DNA of 64,000 nt from Alphaproteobacteria bacterium (GCA_017308375.1 JAFKEW010000051.1:22008-86007); one strand, 5' to 3'; shown: positions 54,121-63,153, counted from the first letter of the stretch. Numbers and translations are program-made. Notes: generated by a model not told the origin, from the sequence alone.

Positions 54121-54861
54121 ATGCAAACCCGTGTCGATGAGATTGCCGGCGGCATCTATCGCCTCTCCGTTTTCGCGGATGCGGTGCCGCCCAATGGCTT
54201 CAGCTTCAATCACTATCTGGTCGATGCGGATGAACCGCTGCTGTTTCATTGCGGCGGCCGCGGCATCTTTCCTCTGGTGTCGCAGGCCGCGTCCAGCATT
54301 CTGCCGCTGGCGCGGTTGCGCTGGATTTCCTTCGGCCATGTCGAATCCGATGAATGCGGTTCGATGAACCAGTGGCTGGCCGCGGCCCCGCAAGCGCAGA
54401 TCGCCCATGGCATGATTGCCTGCATGGTATCGCTGAACGATCTGGCCGACCGCCCGCCGCGCCCGCTTGCAAATGGCGAGGTGCTGGACCTTGGCGGCAA
54501 GCGCGTGCGCTACATCGATACGCCGCATGTTCCCCATGCCTGGGAATCCGGCCTGATCTTCGAGGAGACGACGAAGACGCTGTTCACCGGCGACCTCTTC
54601 ACGCAACTGGGCGATGGTCCGGCGATTGGCTCTGAAAGCATTGCCGAAGCGGCCATTGCGGCAGAAGAAGGTTTTCACGCCACCGCGTTGACACCATCGA
54701 CCGCGCCCACCATTCGCGGACTGAAGACGCTCGCGCCGCAGCGCCTGGCCGTGATGCATGGCCGTTGCTTCGAAGGCGGCCATGCAGGTGACTGTACAGG
54801 CCAACTGGAAGCGCTGGCCGCCTATTGCGAGGGCAAGCTGAAGGAATCCGTTCAGCCCTGA
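54121..54861 (+). CDS. MBL-fold protein resembling flavodiiron ODP domain
   Basis: A 246-residue metallo-beta-lactamase-fold protein. The metal motif is not HxHxDH but GHVESDECGSMNQW, similar to the HxExD pattern of ODP/flavodiiron oxygen-binding domains. Later candidate ligands are TPHVPHAW, FTGDLFTQ and VMHGRCFEGG. The HxExD pattern favours a diiron rather than dizinc site, so oxygen, NO or peroxide chemistry is possible (inference). GGGAG precedes the ATG. Its 3' end overlaps that of the convergent kinase by 10 bp. Confidence 0.85.
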   Translation: MQTRVDEIAGGIYRLSVFADAVPPNGFSFNHYLVDADEPLLFHCGGRGIFPLVSQAASSILPLARLRWISFGHVESDECGSMNQWLAAAPQAQIAHGMIACMVSLNDLADRPPRPLANGEVLDLGGKRVRYIDTPHVPHAWESGLIFEETTKTLFTGDLFTQLGDGPAIGSESIAEAAIAAEEGFHATALTPSTAPTIRGLKTLAPQRLAVMHGRCFEGGHAGDCTGQLEALAAYCEGKLKESVQP

Positions 54862-55874
54862 AGGCTGCCGAGCGGGATGGTGATGTCCCATTCGAGCCCG
54901 CCGGGCAGGAACGCGGCCTTCACATCGCCTTGCAGGGATACCGCGACCATGGTCTCGGTCACCTTGCGGCCAAAGCCGATATGGGCAGGCGGGATAACGG
55001 GCGGCCCGCCGCGTTCGATCCAGTGCAGCGTGACGCTGTTCTGCGGGGCGGGATTGATCTGCCAGCCGATATGAACGGTGCCGGTGATCGCCGATAGCGC
55101 GCCATATTTGCAGGAATTGGTTGCAAGTTCATGCAGGCCCATGCCCAGCACGCGCGCCGCATTGGGGCCGAGTGTCAGATGTGGGCCTTCGTAATGGACG
55201 CGGCCGTCCCGCCGGTCGACAAAAAGGGCAAGCTGGCTGCCGATCAGTCTGTCCAGGCTGGCATGGTTGTCCGCACTCTGGAACGTGAGGTTGTAGGATG
55301 CGCCCATGCCGGCAATGCGCAGGTCGAGCGCCTTCTGAAAATCCTGCACCGATGTGGTGTTGTGGGCGATCTGCCGCGCCATCGCCCGCACAATGGCCAG
55401 CATGTTCTTGGAGCGATGCGCCACTTCCCCCATCAGGAAGTTCAGGCGTTCCTCGTTCTGGCGCCGCTGGCTGATATCCTGAATGATCGAGATCAGGCCG
55501 CATTGGTGGCCGTCATTGTCCTTCTCGATGGAGACGGTCAGCTCCGCCCAGAGGATTTCGTTATTGGCCCGTCTATATCGTTTCTCGATACGATAGCCGT
55601 CTATCTCGCCCTGGCGTACCTTGGTCAGAAGACCCAGATTGGCGTCGAGGTCGTCCGGGTGCGTGAGTTGCTGAAATGTGCACTTGAGCAGTTCGTCACG
55701 GCTGTAGCCCAGCATCTCGCAGAAGCGCGCGTTTACGTCCATCAACTCGCCGGTAAAATTGACGTTGGCAACGCCGACACCGGCATATTCGAACATGGAG
55801 TAGTAGTGGCGGTCGCCGACAGCACGCGGCGTGCCGTCCTTGCGCAATGGAACGTCCGGTTCCTCGGTTCCCAC
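54852..55874 (-). CDS. PAS domain HWE-family sensor histidine kinase
   Basis: A 340-residue cytoplasmic kinase with no membrane segment. One PAS domain (about 22-135; MFEYAGVGVANVNFTGELMDVNARFCEMLGYSRDELL) precedes the HWE dimerisation domain, with phospho-acceptor His153 in GEVAHRSKNMLAIVRAMARQI. The ATPase has N-box LHELATNSCKYGALS and the WxE signature HWIERGGPP. HWE/HisKA_2 kinases often feed the PhyR-NepR-EcfG general stress pathway; no phyR, nepR or ecfG is in the window. Start GTG 55874. An EcfG-like promoter motif lies just upstream but points away. Confidence 0.92.
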   Translation of the reverse strand: MGTEEPDVPLRKDGTPRAVGDRHYYSMFEYAGVGVANVNFTGELMDVNARFCEMLGYSRDELLKCTFQQLTHPDDLDANLGLLTKVRQGEIDGYRIEKRYRRANNEILWAELTVSIEKDNDGHQCGLISIIQDISQRRQNEERLNFLMGEVAHRSKNMLAIVRAMARQIAHNTTSVQDFQKALDLRIAGMGASYNLTFQSADNHASLDRLIGSQLALFVDRRDGRVHYEGPHLTLGPNAARVLGMGLHELATNSCKYGALSAITGTVHIGWQINPAPQNSVTLHWIERGGPPVIPPAHIGFGRKVTETMVAVSLQGDVKAAFLPGGLEWDITIPLGSLQG

Positions 55875-55904
55875 CCTTTGCCCCTACTCCGAACTTACCC
55901 AACC

Positions 55905-55929
55905 GGAACGCATTTTATTCTGTCTCGTT
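55905..55929 (+). promoter_or_regulatory. EcfG-type promoter-like sequence
   Basis: GGAAC-N16-CGTT on the plus strand matches the consensus of EcfG (general stress sigma) promoters exactly. No gene starts to its right on that strand; transcription would run through 55930-56074 and antisense to the phosphodiesterase. A match of this specificity is expected about once by chance in a window this size. Confidence 0.35.
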
Positions 55930-56031
55930 CTGTCGTTTGACGACAAGGGCGGAATAATACCATTGCGCGAACATGGCCGCAAACACACGTCCGCGGAGAA
56001 TTATCCGTATGGAGAAAGGGGCTGACCCTTG

Positions 56032-56073
56032 TCAGTTCTCGCCGTGATCGGGCGGCAGCACTTCGCGCTGGCC
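56032..56073 (-). repeat. Duplicate of the ftsK 3' end (distal copy)
   Basis: 42 bp identical at 41 positions to 57936-57977, the last 13 codons plus stop of ftsK. On the minus strand it would encode GQREVLPPDHGEN and stop. It begins one base after the stop codon of the phosphodiesterase gene. It marks the left boundary of a 1.9-kb segment. Confidence 0.9.
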
Positions 56074-56074
56074 G

Positions 56075-57304
56075 TCAGTGCAGTGCCGCCTTCAGCAATG
56101 TATCGTCTCCGTCATTGGGCTGTGCGGTGATGTCAAGAAGCTTGGTCAGCATCGGATAGACATCGACATTGGGAAATTCGGGGATGGTTTCGCCGTCTTT
56201 GAACGCCGGCCCCTCGGCCACGAACAGCGCCGCCATTTTCGGGTCGGCAATGTCATGGCCGTGATTGCCCCAAAGCGGTTTGTTGCCGTAAGCCGCCGCG
56301 ATCGCGCGCGTTATCACCAGCCAGCCGTCATCGGCCATGCACCAGATCTGCGGCACGCGCGGATTGCTGCCGTAATGGAGGCGGGCGGGGATTTCGGCCT
56401 TCTTCCAGCAGGTCATATGTGCGTGCGGTTTCAGCATCGCCTTCTCGATCTCGGCCTCGTGCCCCGGCAGGGGATCGACACCGGCATAGGCGCCGAAAGA
56501 CGGCACCACCGCATCCTTCGCCGGAAACAGATCGTCCAGCCAGATCACACGCTCCGGCCCGGTCGCGGTCATGCCATGATCGGACAGGATGACGAGATTG
56601 GTGGAATCGTAGAGCCCGCGTTTCTTCAATCCCGCGATCAGATCGCCAAGTGCCGCATCGACTTGCCCGATTGCCGCGTTCACCTGCTTTGAATCCGGCC
56701 CGTGCTGGTGGCCCATCTCATCCACCGGATCGAAGTGCAGAAGGATCAGGCCGGGGCGCAGCGCTGCCGGAAGGTCCAGCCAGTTCAGCACCACCTGTAC
56801 CTGTCCGCCTGGCACCAGATGGGCATTCCAGGGTTCGAGATAATCGGGACGCACGCCGTGGATTTGTCCATCCGCCCCCGGCCAGCCGGAGGAGGCGATC
56901 CTGATTCCGGTCTCGGCCGCGCTCACCCAGAGCGGCGTTGCTTCATTCCACCAGCGCGGATCACTGTCGAATGTGTAAGGCGGCTGGCCGAATACTTCGC
57001 CAGGCATTTTCGCGTCGACCATCACATTGTCGATGATGCCGTGATGATCGGGATAGAGGCCCGTCATCAGCGTGTAATGATTGGGTTCGGTGACGGACGG
57101 GTAGGACGGCCGCATCGCCTTCGCGTGCACGCCGGTTTCGGCCAGCGTTTTCAGGTTGGGCGAAAGCCCGCGGCCGAAATAATCGGCGCGGAAACCGTCG
57201 ATCGAAATCACGATCAGGGTGTTTGTCTGCGGTGCTGCCGTCGCGGCCGTGGCAAACGCCAGCGAAAGCCCAAGCACGAATCCCATTGCGATGCGGATGC
57301 CCAT
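56075..57304 (-). CDS. Secreted alkaline phosphatase/NPP-family phosphodiesterase
   Basis: A 409-residue alkaline phosphatase superfamily enzyme of the nucleotide pyrophosphatase/phosphodiesterase type. Signal peptide ends near ATAAPQ (about 24). Zinc ligands and nucleophile: Asp36 in ISIDGFRADY, Thr72 in SVTEPNHYTLMTGLYPDHHG, DPVDEMGHQHGPDS, LSDHGMT and GNHGHD. Expected to hydrolyse phosphodiesters or phosphate esters in the periplasm. It and the DUF3617 gene lie between two copies of the ftsK 3' end, which suggests insertion of the pair. Confidence 0.9.
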   Translation of the reverse strand: MGIRIAMGFVLGLSLAFATAATAAPQTNTLIVISIDGFRADYFGRGLSPNLKTLAETGVHAKAMRPSYPSVTEPNHYTLMTGLYPDHHGIIDNVMVDAKMPGEVFGQPPYTFDSDPRWWNEATPLWVSAAETGIRIASSGWPGADGQIHGVRPDYLEPWNAHLVPGGQVQVVLNWLDLPAALRPGLILLHFDPVDEMGHQHGPDSKQVNAAIGQVDAALGDLIAGLKKRGLYDSTNLVILSDHGMTATGPERVIWLDDLFPAKDAVVPSFGAYAGVDPLPGHEAEIEKAMLKPHAHMTCWKKAEIPARLHYGSNPRVPQIWCMADDGWLVITRAIAAAYGNKPLWGNHGHDIADPKMAALFVAEGPAFKDGETIPEFPNVDVYPMLTKLLDITAQPNDGDDTLLKAALH

Positions 57305-57348
57305 GCCGTCCCCCCTTCGATGTGCCGGGGGAGCTTACAGGGATTTTG

Positions 57349-57372
57349 CCGGCCGTCCTATCGGATGGCCGG
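57349..57372. repeat. Hairpin between DUF3617 and the phosphodiesterase gene
   Basis: CCGGCCGTCC (57349-57358) pairs with GGATGGCCGG (57363-57372), 10 bp with one G-T wobble and a TATC loop. No T-run follows on either strand, so it is more likely a processing or stabilising hairpin than a terminator. Confidence 0.45.
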
Positions 57373-57386
57373 ATGCGCGGCGGCTC

Positions 57387-57896
57387 TCAGCGCCCACCGT
57401 TAAACACGTTGGTTCTGGTGGTGATGTTGAGGTCGCCCGGCTTCGTACCGCCGGGGCAGGCGCCAAGCCGGGCTGCATCCATGCTGATCTTTGTCTCGCC
57501 CGCCTGCGGCGTGGGCGGGGGATTTATCCGGGTCGTCATATCAACGGTGTAATGGGAATCGAAATCGCCGCTGGCATGGCCTTCGGTCGAAATCTGTATC
57601 GCACCCAGCGTGCAGGCTCCGGTGAAATTCCAGTTCGGGCCGGTCTTCGTCGCGGTGACCGGCGGGCAGTGTTTTCCCGCGTGAATGCCGAACGGATTCT
57701 CCACCTTGTCCACCGCAGGATCGGTGCAGAGCTGCATGGTCTGATGCACCGGTTCGGGCGTGGGGCCGGAGATGGTCATTTTCATCTCCCACCAGCCGGG
57801 CTTGCGCACAGGCATGGATTGGGCGGCGGCGAGTGTGGGAATGGCCGCAGCAAGAAACCCTGCCAGGAGCAACCGGTATGAGATGCGCATTGTCAT
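57387..57896 (-). CDS. DUF3617 family secreted protein
   Basis: A 169-residue periplasmic protein: signal peptide about 25 residues (ending LAAAQ), then KPGWWEMKMTISG at the start of the DUF3617 domain. Four cysteines (LCTDPAVDK, KHCPPVTA, TGACTLG, LGACPGG) probably form two disulfides. Members are common in sphingomonads and related groups, with unknown function. It begins 39 bp after the ftsK stop and precedes the phosphodiesterase by 82 bp. Confidence 0.82.
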   Translation of the reverse strand: MTMRISYRLLLAGFLAAAIPTLAAAQSMPVRKPGWWEMKMTISGPTPEPVHQTMQLCTDPAVDKVENPFGIHAGKHCPPVTATKTGPNWNFTGACTLGAIQISTEGHASGDFDSHYTVDMTTRINPPPTPQAGETKISMDAARLGACPGGTKPGDLNITTRTNVFNGGR

Positions 57897-57935
57897 CGTG
57901 CTCCGATCATCGCCGGGATTTTGGCGGCGTTTGTT

Positions 57936-57977
57936 TCAGTTCTCGCCGTGATCGGGCAGCAGCACTTCGCGCTGGCC
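57936..57977 (-). repeat. ftsK 3' end, gene-proximal copy of the 42-bp direct repeat
   Basis: The last 13 codons and stop of ftsK, repeated in the same orientation at 56032-56073 with one difference (CTG here, CCG there). Confidence 0.9.
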
Positions 57978-60386
57978 CTTGTGATTGGGTTTGGAGAGTA
58001 CGCCCTCCTCCTCCATCCGCTCGATCAGGCGGGCAGCGCGGTTATAGCCGATCTGCAAACGGCGCTGGATGTAACTCGTGGTGCCTTTGCGCTCGCGCGC
58101 CACGATGGCCAGCGCCTTGTCGTAAAGATCGTCGCCCGAATTCGAATTGCCGCCCCCGAACAGGCCGTAAGGATCATCGCCATCCTCATCGGGTTCTTCG
58201 GTCACGGCGTCGAGATATTCGGGCACGCCCTGCGTTTTCAGGAAGCTGACGACATCTTCCACTTCGTGATCGCTGACAAAGGGGCCGTGCACGCGGCGGA
58301 TGCGCCCGCCCGCCATCATGTGCAGCATGTCGCCCTGGCCGAGCAATTGTTCGGCGCCCTGTTCACCCAGAATGGTGCGGCTGTCGATCTTGCTCGTCAC
58401 CTGGAACGAGATGCGGGTGGGGAAGTTCGCCTTGATGGTGCCGGTGATCACGTCCACCGACGGGCGCTGTGTCGCCGCGATCAGGTGAATGCCGGCGGCG
58501 CGCGCCATCTGTGCCAGCCGCTGCACCGCGCCTTCGATCTCCTTGCCGGAAATCATCATCAGATCGGCAACCTCGTCCACCACCACCACGATATAGGGCA
58601 TGGGCTCCAGTTCGAGCACCTCGTCCTCATACATCGGTTTGCCGGTTTCGCGGTCGAATCCGGTCTGCACCGTGCGTTTCAGCGTTTCGCCCTTTTCCGC
58701 TGCCTTGTTGACGCGATCGTTGAACGCCTCGATCCCGCGCACACCGAGCTTGGACATCTTGCGATAGCGCTCTTCCATCTCGCGCACCGCCCATTTCAGC
58801 GCCACCACCGCCTTGCGCGGATCGGTGACCACGGGGGCGAGCAGATGCGGAATTCCATCGTAGACCGAGAGTTCCAGCATCTTGGGATCGATCAGGATCA
58901 TCTTGGTGCGGTCCGGCGGCAGGCGGTAGAGCAGCGACAGGATCATCGTGTTCAGCGCCACCGATTTGCCGGAGCCCGTGGTGCCTGCGATCAGCAGATG
59001 GGGCATCTTGGCCAGATCGGCCATCACCGGCTCGCCGCCGATGGTCTTGCCGAGTGCAAGGATCAGCGGCGCGCGCGCCTTGGCATATTCGCCGCTGGCC
59101 AGAAGCTCGCGCAGGTAAACGGTTTCGCGGGTGTGATTGGGAAGTTCGATGCCCATCACATTGCGTCCTGGTATCACGGCGATGCGGGCCGCCACCGCGC
59201 TCATCGAGCGGGCAACGTCATCGGCCAGCGAAATCACGCGGGAGGATTTGACGCCCGCTGCCGGCTCGAATTCGTAGAGGGTCACCACCGGGCCGGGGCG
59301 CACCGCCACGATGCGGCCGCGCACGCCGAAATCGACCAGCACGGATTCCAGCATGCGGGCGTTTTCTTCCAGCGCCTCGTCGGAAAGCGATGTGTTGTCG
59401 GACAGCGTTACCGGCTCGGCCAGAAGGCCCAGCGGCGGAAACTCATAATCCTCGCTACCGAGGTTCAGCGCCGGCTGGCGGTCGCGCTTGCCGGTTTGTG
59501 GGACGGGCTTGCGGTCCTCGCGTTTGACGCGGATGGGATTGCGGCTGCGCGCGGCGGGGGCGGGCGCTTCGTCTTCGTCGTCTTCGTCCTCCTCCGCCTC
59601 GTCATCTTCCTCCCACTCTTCTTCCTCGTCTTCATCATACTCGCGGTCATCGCTGTCGAAGCCGGGCTCGCGGCGCTCGTTCTCATCCGTCCGCCCGCGT
59701 CCGCGCAGCCAGTCGGGAATACGGAACTGGCTCGTGCCCCAGATCACGAAGGCAGGAATATTCATCGCGCCTTCGGCCAGCGGCCGCCAGCGTAAGCCCG
59801 TGGCGAGAAAGGCGAGCGGTAACCCCGCCGCCAGCAGCAGAAGCGGCAGGGCATAGCCAAGCCAAGGCTGGTCCCAGACACTGGCGGCATGGGCGGAAAG
59901 CCCGGTCACCAGAATGCCGACGAAGCCGCCATTGCCGGCGGGCAGGGCAGAGAGCGCGGGCAGAAGCCCGAGCCCCGCCGCCACGAACAAAGTGCCGAGC
60001 GGCCAGGCGATGGCGCGCCAGAAGGTGTTCTCGGTCTCGCGCCCGGCAAAGGTGCGCGCGCCCCAGATCGCAGGCGGGGCCAGAAAGGCCAGTGCGGCAA
60101 AGCCGAAACAGCGCAGCAGAATATCGGCCGTCAGCGCGCCGAAATTGCCCAGAAGATTGGTCGCCTCACGCGCAGTGGCGTTGTCGAAACTGGGATCGCC
60201 GGCGCTGTAGCTCGCCAGTGCCAGAAGCCCCGCCACGCCGGCTAGAAACAGAAGTCCGCCCAGGCTGCGGATGGCGGCGGCCTTCAGCGCGCGCAACACC
60301 ACATGGCGGGCTTCCGCCATGGCATCGGCAAAGGCTTGCCGCCGGGCACGCGGCTGGTAGACGCCCATGGAACGGCTGCGGCTCAT
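57936..60386 (-). CDS. ftsK: DNA translocase FtsK
   Basis: An 816-residue septal DNA pump that clears chromosome ends and activates XerCD at dif. About four membrane helices in the first 200 residues are followed by a highly acidic Asp/Glu linker (about 240-280). The motor domain has Walker A in IAGTTGSGKSVALN, ILIDPKMLELSVYDGIPHLL and Walker B IVVVVDEVADLMM. The C-terminal winged-helix gamma domain for KOPS reading (SYIQRRLQIGYNRAARLIERMEEEGVL) is intact. The start overlaps the aminotransferase stop (ATGA). The last 13 codons are duplicated at 56032. Confidence 0.96.
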   Translation of the reverse strand: MSRSRSMGVYQPRARRQAFADAMAEARHVVLRALKAAAIRSLGGLLFLAGVAGLLALASYSAGDPSFDNATAREATNLLGNFGALTADILLRCFGFAALAFLAPPAIWGARTFAGRETENTFWRAIAWPLGTLFVAAGLGLLPALSALPAGNGGFVGILVTGLSAHAASVWDQPWLGYALPLLLLAAGLPLAFLATGLRWRPLAEGAMNIPAFVIWGTSQFRIPDWLRGRGRTDENERREPGFDSDDREYDEDEEEEWEEDDEAEEDEDDEDEAPAPAARSRNPIRVKREDRKPVPQTGKRDRQPALNLGSEDYEFPPLGLLAEPVTLSDNTSLSDEALEENARMLESVLVDFGVRGRIVAVRPGPVVTLYEFEPAAGVKSSRVISLADDVARSMSAVAARIAVIPGRNVMGIELPNHTRETVYLRELLASGEYAKARAPLILALGKTIGGEPVMADLAKMPHLLIAGTTGSGKSVALNTMILSLLYRLPPDRTKMILIDPKMLELSVYDGIPHLLAPVVTDPRKAVVALKWAVREMEERYRKMSKLGVRGIEAFNDRVNKAAEKGETLKRTVQTGFDRETGKPMYEDEVLELEPMPYIVVVVDEVADLMMISGKEIEGAVQRLAQMARAAGIHLIAATQRPSVDVITGTIKANFPTRISFQVTSKIDSRTILGEQGAEQLLGQGDMLHMMAGGRIRRVHGPFVSDHEVEDVVSFLKTQGVPEYLDAVTEEPDEDGDDPYGLFGGGNSNSGDDLYDKALAIVARERKGTTSYIQRRLQIGYNRAARLIERMEEEGVLSKPNHKGQREVLLPDHGEN

Positions 60387-61606
60387 GCGGTCCCACTCAA
60401 GCGATCGGCCATGCGCACGAGTGCGGCTTCAATGGTTACCAAATCGCTAACAAGGGCCACCCGCACATAGCGGAAGCCCGGATTGCTCTCGGGATCGACC
60501 GGGTTTTCCGGCCGCCCCATATAGGCACCGGGCAGGACCCGGATGCCGTCTTCCCGCCACAGGGTTCTGGCGGCCTCCTCCCCATTGCCGACATCCAGCC
60601 ACAGGAAGAAGCCGCCATCCGGCAGGCGGAAGCCGGTGCGGTTGCCCAGAATGCGCGCCGCCAGACGAAATCGCTCCTGATAGGTGGCGCGGTTGGCGGC
60701 GACATGGGCCTCATCCCGCCAGGCCTCGGCACTCGCCGCCATGATCGGCATCGCCACCTGCGGCCCGGCGTAATTGCGAAGGGCACGGAAACGGGCGAGC
60801 AGAGCGGGGTCCCCGGCCACCATGCCGGAGCGCAGGCCGGGCAGGGCGGAGCGTTTGGACAGCGAATGGAAACTCAACAGCCGGGTCAGCCCGCCGCTTT
60901 GGCTGTGGCGTGCGGTCATCGCACCAAGCGGCTGTTTATCCAGATAAATATCGGCATAACATTCATCGGCGAACAGCGTAAAATCATACCTGTCCATAAA
61001 ATCGAACAGTGTTCGCCAGTAATTTTCGTCCGCCACGGCCCCTTCCGGGTTGGAGGGGGAGCAGACATAGGCCGCCACCGTGCGTTCCAGCACCGTTTTG
61101 GGCAGGGCCTGGAAATCCGGCAGGAAGCCGGTTTCGGCCCGGGCGGGCACGAACACCGGCTCGGCCCCGGCACCCAGAACCGCGGCGGCATAGACCTGAT
61201 AGAACGGATTGGGGATCAGGATTACCGGCCGCCCGCCGCCCTTCTGCTCCGGCGTCAGGATGAAGGGGGCGAGGAACAGCCCCTCCCGCGTGCCGTTCAG
61301 CGGCAGCACATGACGTTCGGGATCGACCGCGCTTTCCGGCAGGGCGAAACGCCGCCTGAGCCAGCCCGCCGCCGCCAGCCGCCAGTCTTCGGTGCCGTTG
61401 ATCGGCGGGTATTGCCCGAACAGATGCGCGTTGCGGGCAATCGCCTCCAGCACGAAGGGGGGCGGCGTTCCTTGCGGGTCGCCGACCGAAAGGCTCAACG
61501 GCGTGCGGCCGGGTGCAATGCCCTCCAGAAGGGTCGCGAGCTGCGCAAACGAGGATTGCGGAAGCCCGGCCAATCGTCCGGGGAACACTTGCTGTCCGGG
61601 CAACAC
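60383..61606 (-). CDS. Class I/II aminotransferase (DapC-like)
   Basis: A 407-residue PLP-dependent fold-type I aminotransferase. Blocks: LSVGDPQGTPPPFVLEAI, LPLNGTREGLFLAPF, IPNPFYQVYAAAV, YVCSPSNPEGAVAD and the PLP lysine in SFHSLSKRSALPGLRSG. The family includes succinyl-diaminopimelate transaminase (DapC), which would fit lysine and peptidoglycan synthesis, but specificity is not proven. The GTG at 61606 has GGAAGG 7 nt upstream. It is coupled to ftsK by a 4-bp overlap, a conserved alphaproteobacterial arrangement. Confidence 0.88.
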   Translation of the reverse strand: MLPGQQVFPGRLAGLPQSSFAQLATLLEGIAPGRTPLSLSVGDPQGTPPPFVLEAIARNAHLFGQYPPINGTEDWRLAAAGWLRRRFALPESAVDPERHVLPLNGTREGLFLAPFILTPEQKGGGRPVILIPNPFYQVYAAAVLGAGAEPVFVPARAETGFLPDFQALPKTVLERTVAAYVCSPSNPEGAVADENYWRTLFDFMDRYDFTLFADECYADIYLDKQPLGAMTARHSQSGGLTRLLSFHSLSKRSALPGLRSGMVAGDPALLARFRALRNYAGPQVAMPIMAASAEAWRDEAHVAANRATYQERFRLAARILGNRTGFRLPDGGFFLWLDVGNGEEAARTLWREDGIRVLPGAYMGRPENPVDPESNPGFRYVRVALVSDLVTIEAALVRMADRLSGTA

Positions 61607-61709
61607 GAATACGCCTTCCGGTGAAACCGAAGCGCGATTCTACCGGCGCGGCCCCCTTTCGTCCAACTGGCCGGTGCCCGCGCGCCAAATCTCCTGAAGA
61701 GAGATGCCT

Positions 61710-63041
61710 TCAATTGTGCAGGCTCTCTCCGTGGAGGTGAAGGTCGAGCCCCTCGATCTCGGCTTCGCGGCTGACGCGCAGGCCGATCGTGGCATCGATC
61801 GCCTTCAGGATCAGGAAGGTGACGATGGCGCAGTAGGCGAAGGTTGCAGCCACGCTGTAAAGCTGGATCAGCACCTGATGGAAATTGCCGTCTGCAAGCC
61901 AGCCCTTGCCGGCGGGGTTGATCGCGCTGTTCGCGAACACGCCGGTCAGGATCGCACCCAAGGCACCGCCCACACCGTGCACGCCCCAGGCATCCAGACT
62001 GTCGTCATAACCAAGGCGGCGTTTCATCTGCACCGCCGCGAGATAGCAAACCACGCCCGCCGACAGGCCGATCACCAGCGCGCCCGCGGGATCGACAAAA
62101 CCGGATGCCGGCGTGATGGCGACAAGCCCCGCCACCGCGCCCGAAATCATGCCCAGCACCGACGGTTTGCGTGCCACCGCCCATTCCGCCACCGTCCACG
62201 ACAACGCGGCCGCTGCGGTTGCGATCTGCGTCACCAGAAGCGCCATGCCCGCATTGGCGCCCGCGGTCAGGGCAGACCCCGCGTTGAAGCCGAACCAGCC
62301 GACCCAGAGCAGGGCGGCACCCGTCACGCTCAGCACCAGATTGTGCGGTGCCATATTGTCGGTGCCGTAACCGATGCGCTTGCCCAGCACGATGCAGGTA
62401 ACAAGCGCCGCCGTGCCCGCGTTCAGATGCACCACGGTGCCGCCGGCATAATCGAGGGCGCCGAGCGTGCCCAGAAAACCGCCGCCCCACACCCAATGGG
62501 CAATCGGGCAATAGACCAGCAACAGCCACAGCCCCATCAACCACAGGAAGGCGGAAAATTTCATCCGGTCGGCCAGCGCGCCCGCGATCAGCGCCGGCGT
62601 GATGATCGCGAAGGTCATCTGAAAGGTGGCGAACACCGATTCCGGAATGGTGCCGTTCTGCGCGCCGATCCCCAGCGGCTTCAGGAACAGATAGGAAAGC
62701 CCGCCGATGAAGCCGTTGGCGCTGCCGCCATCCTTGAAGGCGAGGCTGTAACCGATCACCATCCACAGCACGGTGATGAGGCAGGTCGCGGCAAAACTTT
62801 GCGCCAAGGTCGCCAGCACATTTTTCTTCCGCACCATGCCGCCATAGAACAGGCCCAGGCCCGGAATGGTCATCATCAGAACCAGCGCGGTGGAGGTCAG
62901 CATCCAGGCCGTGTCGCCGGTGTCGAGTTTCGGCGGTGTGGCGGCAAAGGCTGCGGTGGAAAACAGCAAGGCGGCCCCGGCCGCGGACGCGGCGAAGCCC
63001 AGTTTTTTGATGCTATGATGGTTGCGGCCGGTCCTTGTCAT
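61710..63041 (-). CDS. amtB: Ammonium transporter AmtB
   Basis: A 443-residue ammonium channel with 11 helices after a cleaved N-terminal signal (LGFAASAAGAALLFSTAAFAA). Motifs include WMLTSTALVLMMTIPGLGLFYGGMVRKKN, the channel histidines in DYAGGTVVHLNAG and DAWGVHGVGGALGAIL. No glnK (PII) gene is adjacent, unlike the common glnK-amtB pair, so its regulator must be elsewhere. The ATG at 63041 has AAAGGG 8 nt upstream. A GAAA-capped hairpin lies in the leader (63154-63169). Confidence 0.94.
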   Translation of the reverse strand: MTRTGRNHHSIKKLGFAASAAGAALLFSTAAFAATPPKLDTGDTAWMLTSTALVLMMTIPGLGLFYGGMVRKKNVLATLAQSFAATCLITVLWMVIGYSLAFKDGGSANGFIGGLSYLFLKPLGIGAQNGTIPESVFATFQMTFAIITPALIAGALADRMKFSAFLWLMGLWLLLVYCPIAHWVWGGGFLGTLGALDYAGGTVVHLNAGTAALVTCIVLGKRIGYGTDNMAPHNLVLSVTGAALLWVGWFGFNAGSALTAGANAGMALLVTQIATAAAALSWTVAEWAVARKPSVLGMISGAVAGLVAITPASGFVDPAGALVIGLSAGVVCYLAAVQMKRRLGYDDSLDAWGVHGVGGALGAILTGVFANSAINPAGKGWLADGNFHQVLIQLYSVAATFAYCAIVTFLILKAIDATIGLRVSREAEIEGLDLHLHGESLHN

Positions 63042-63153
63042 CCCATGATCCCTTTGAATGTGCCGTGCCTGCTGTGGCCGGCGGTATGGGAACACTCATC
63101 AAGAACTGTGCCGCGTTGCGGTAGAACGCTAAGCTATTGATCCGAAATATGTT

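Noticed and set aside
56022..56035. Terminator formed by CTGAC-CCTT-GTCAG at the left ftsK-tail copy
   Set aside because: The stem is only 5 bp and no T-run follows on either strand.
63097..63114. Sigma-54 promoter for amtB
   Set aside because: The minus-strand GGCAC-N5-TTGA resembles a -24/-12 element but the essential GC at -12 is GA, and no clear NtrC sites flank it.
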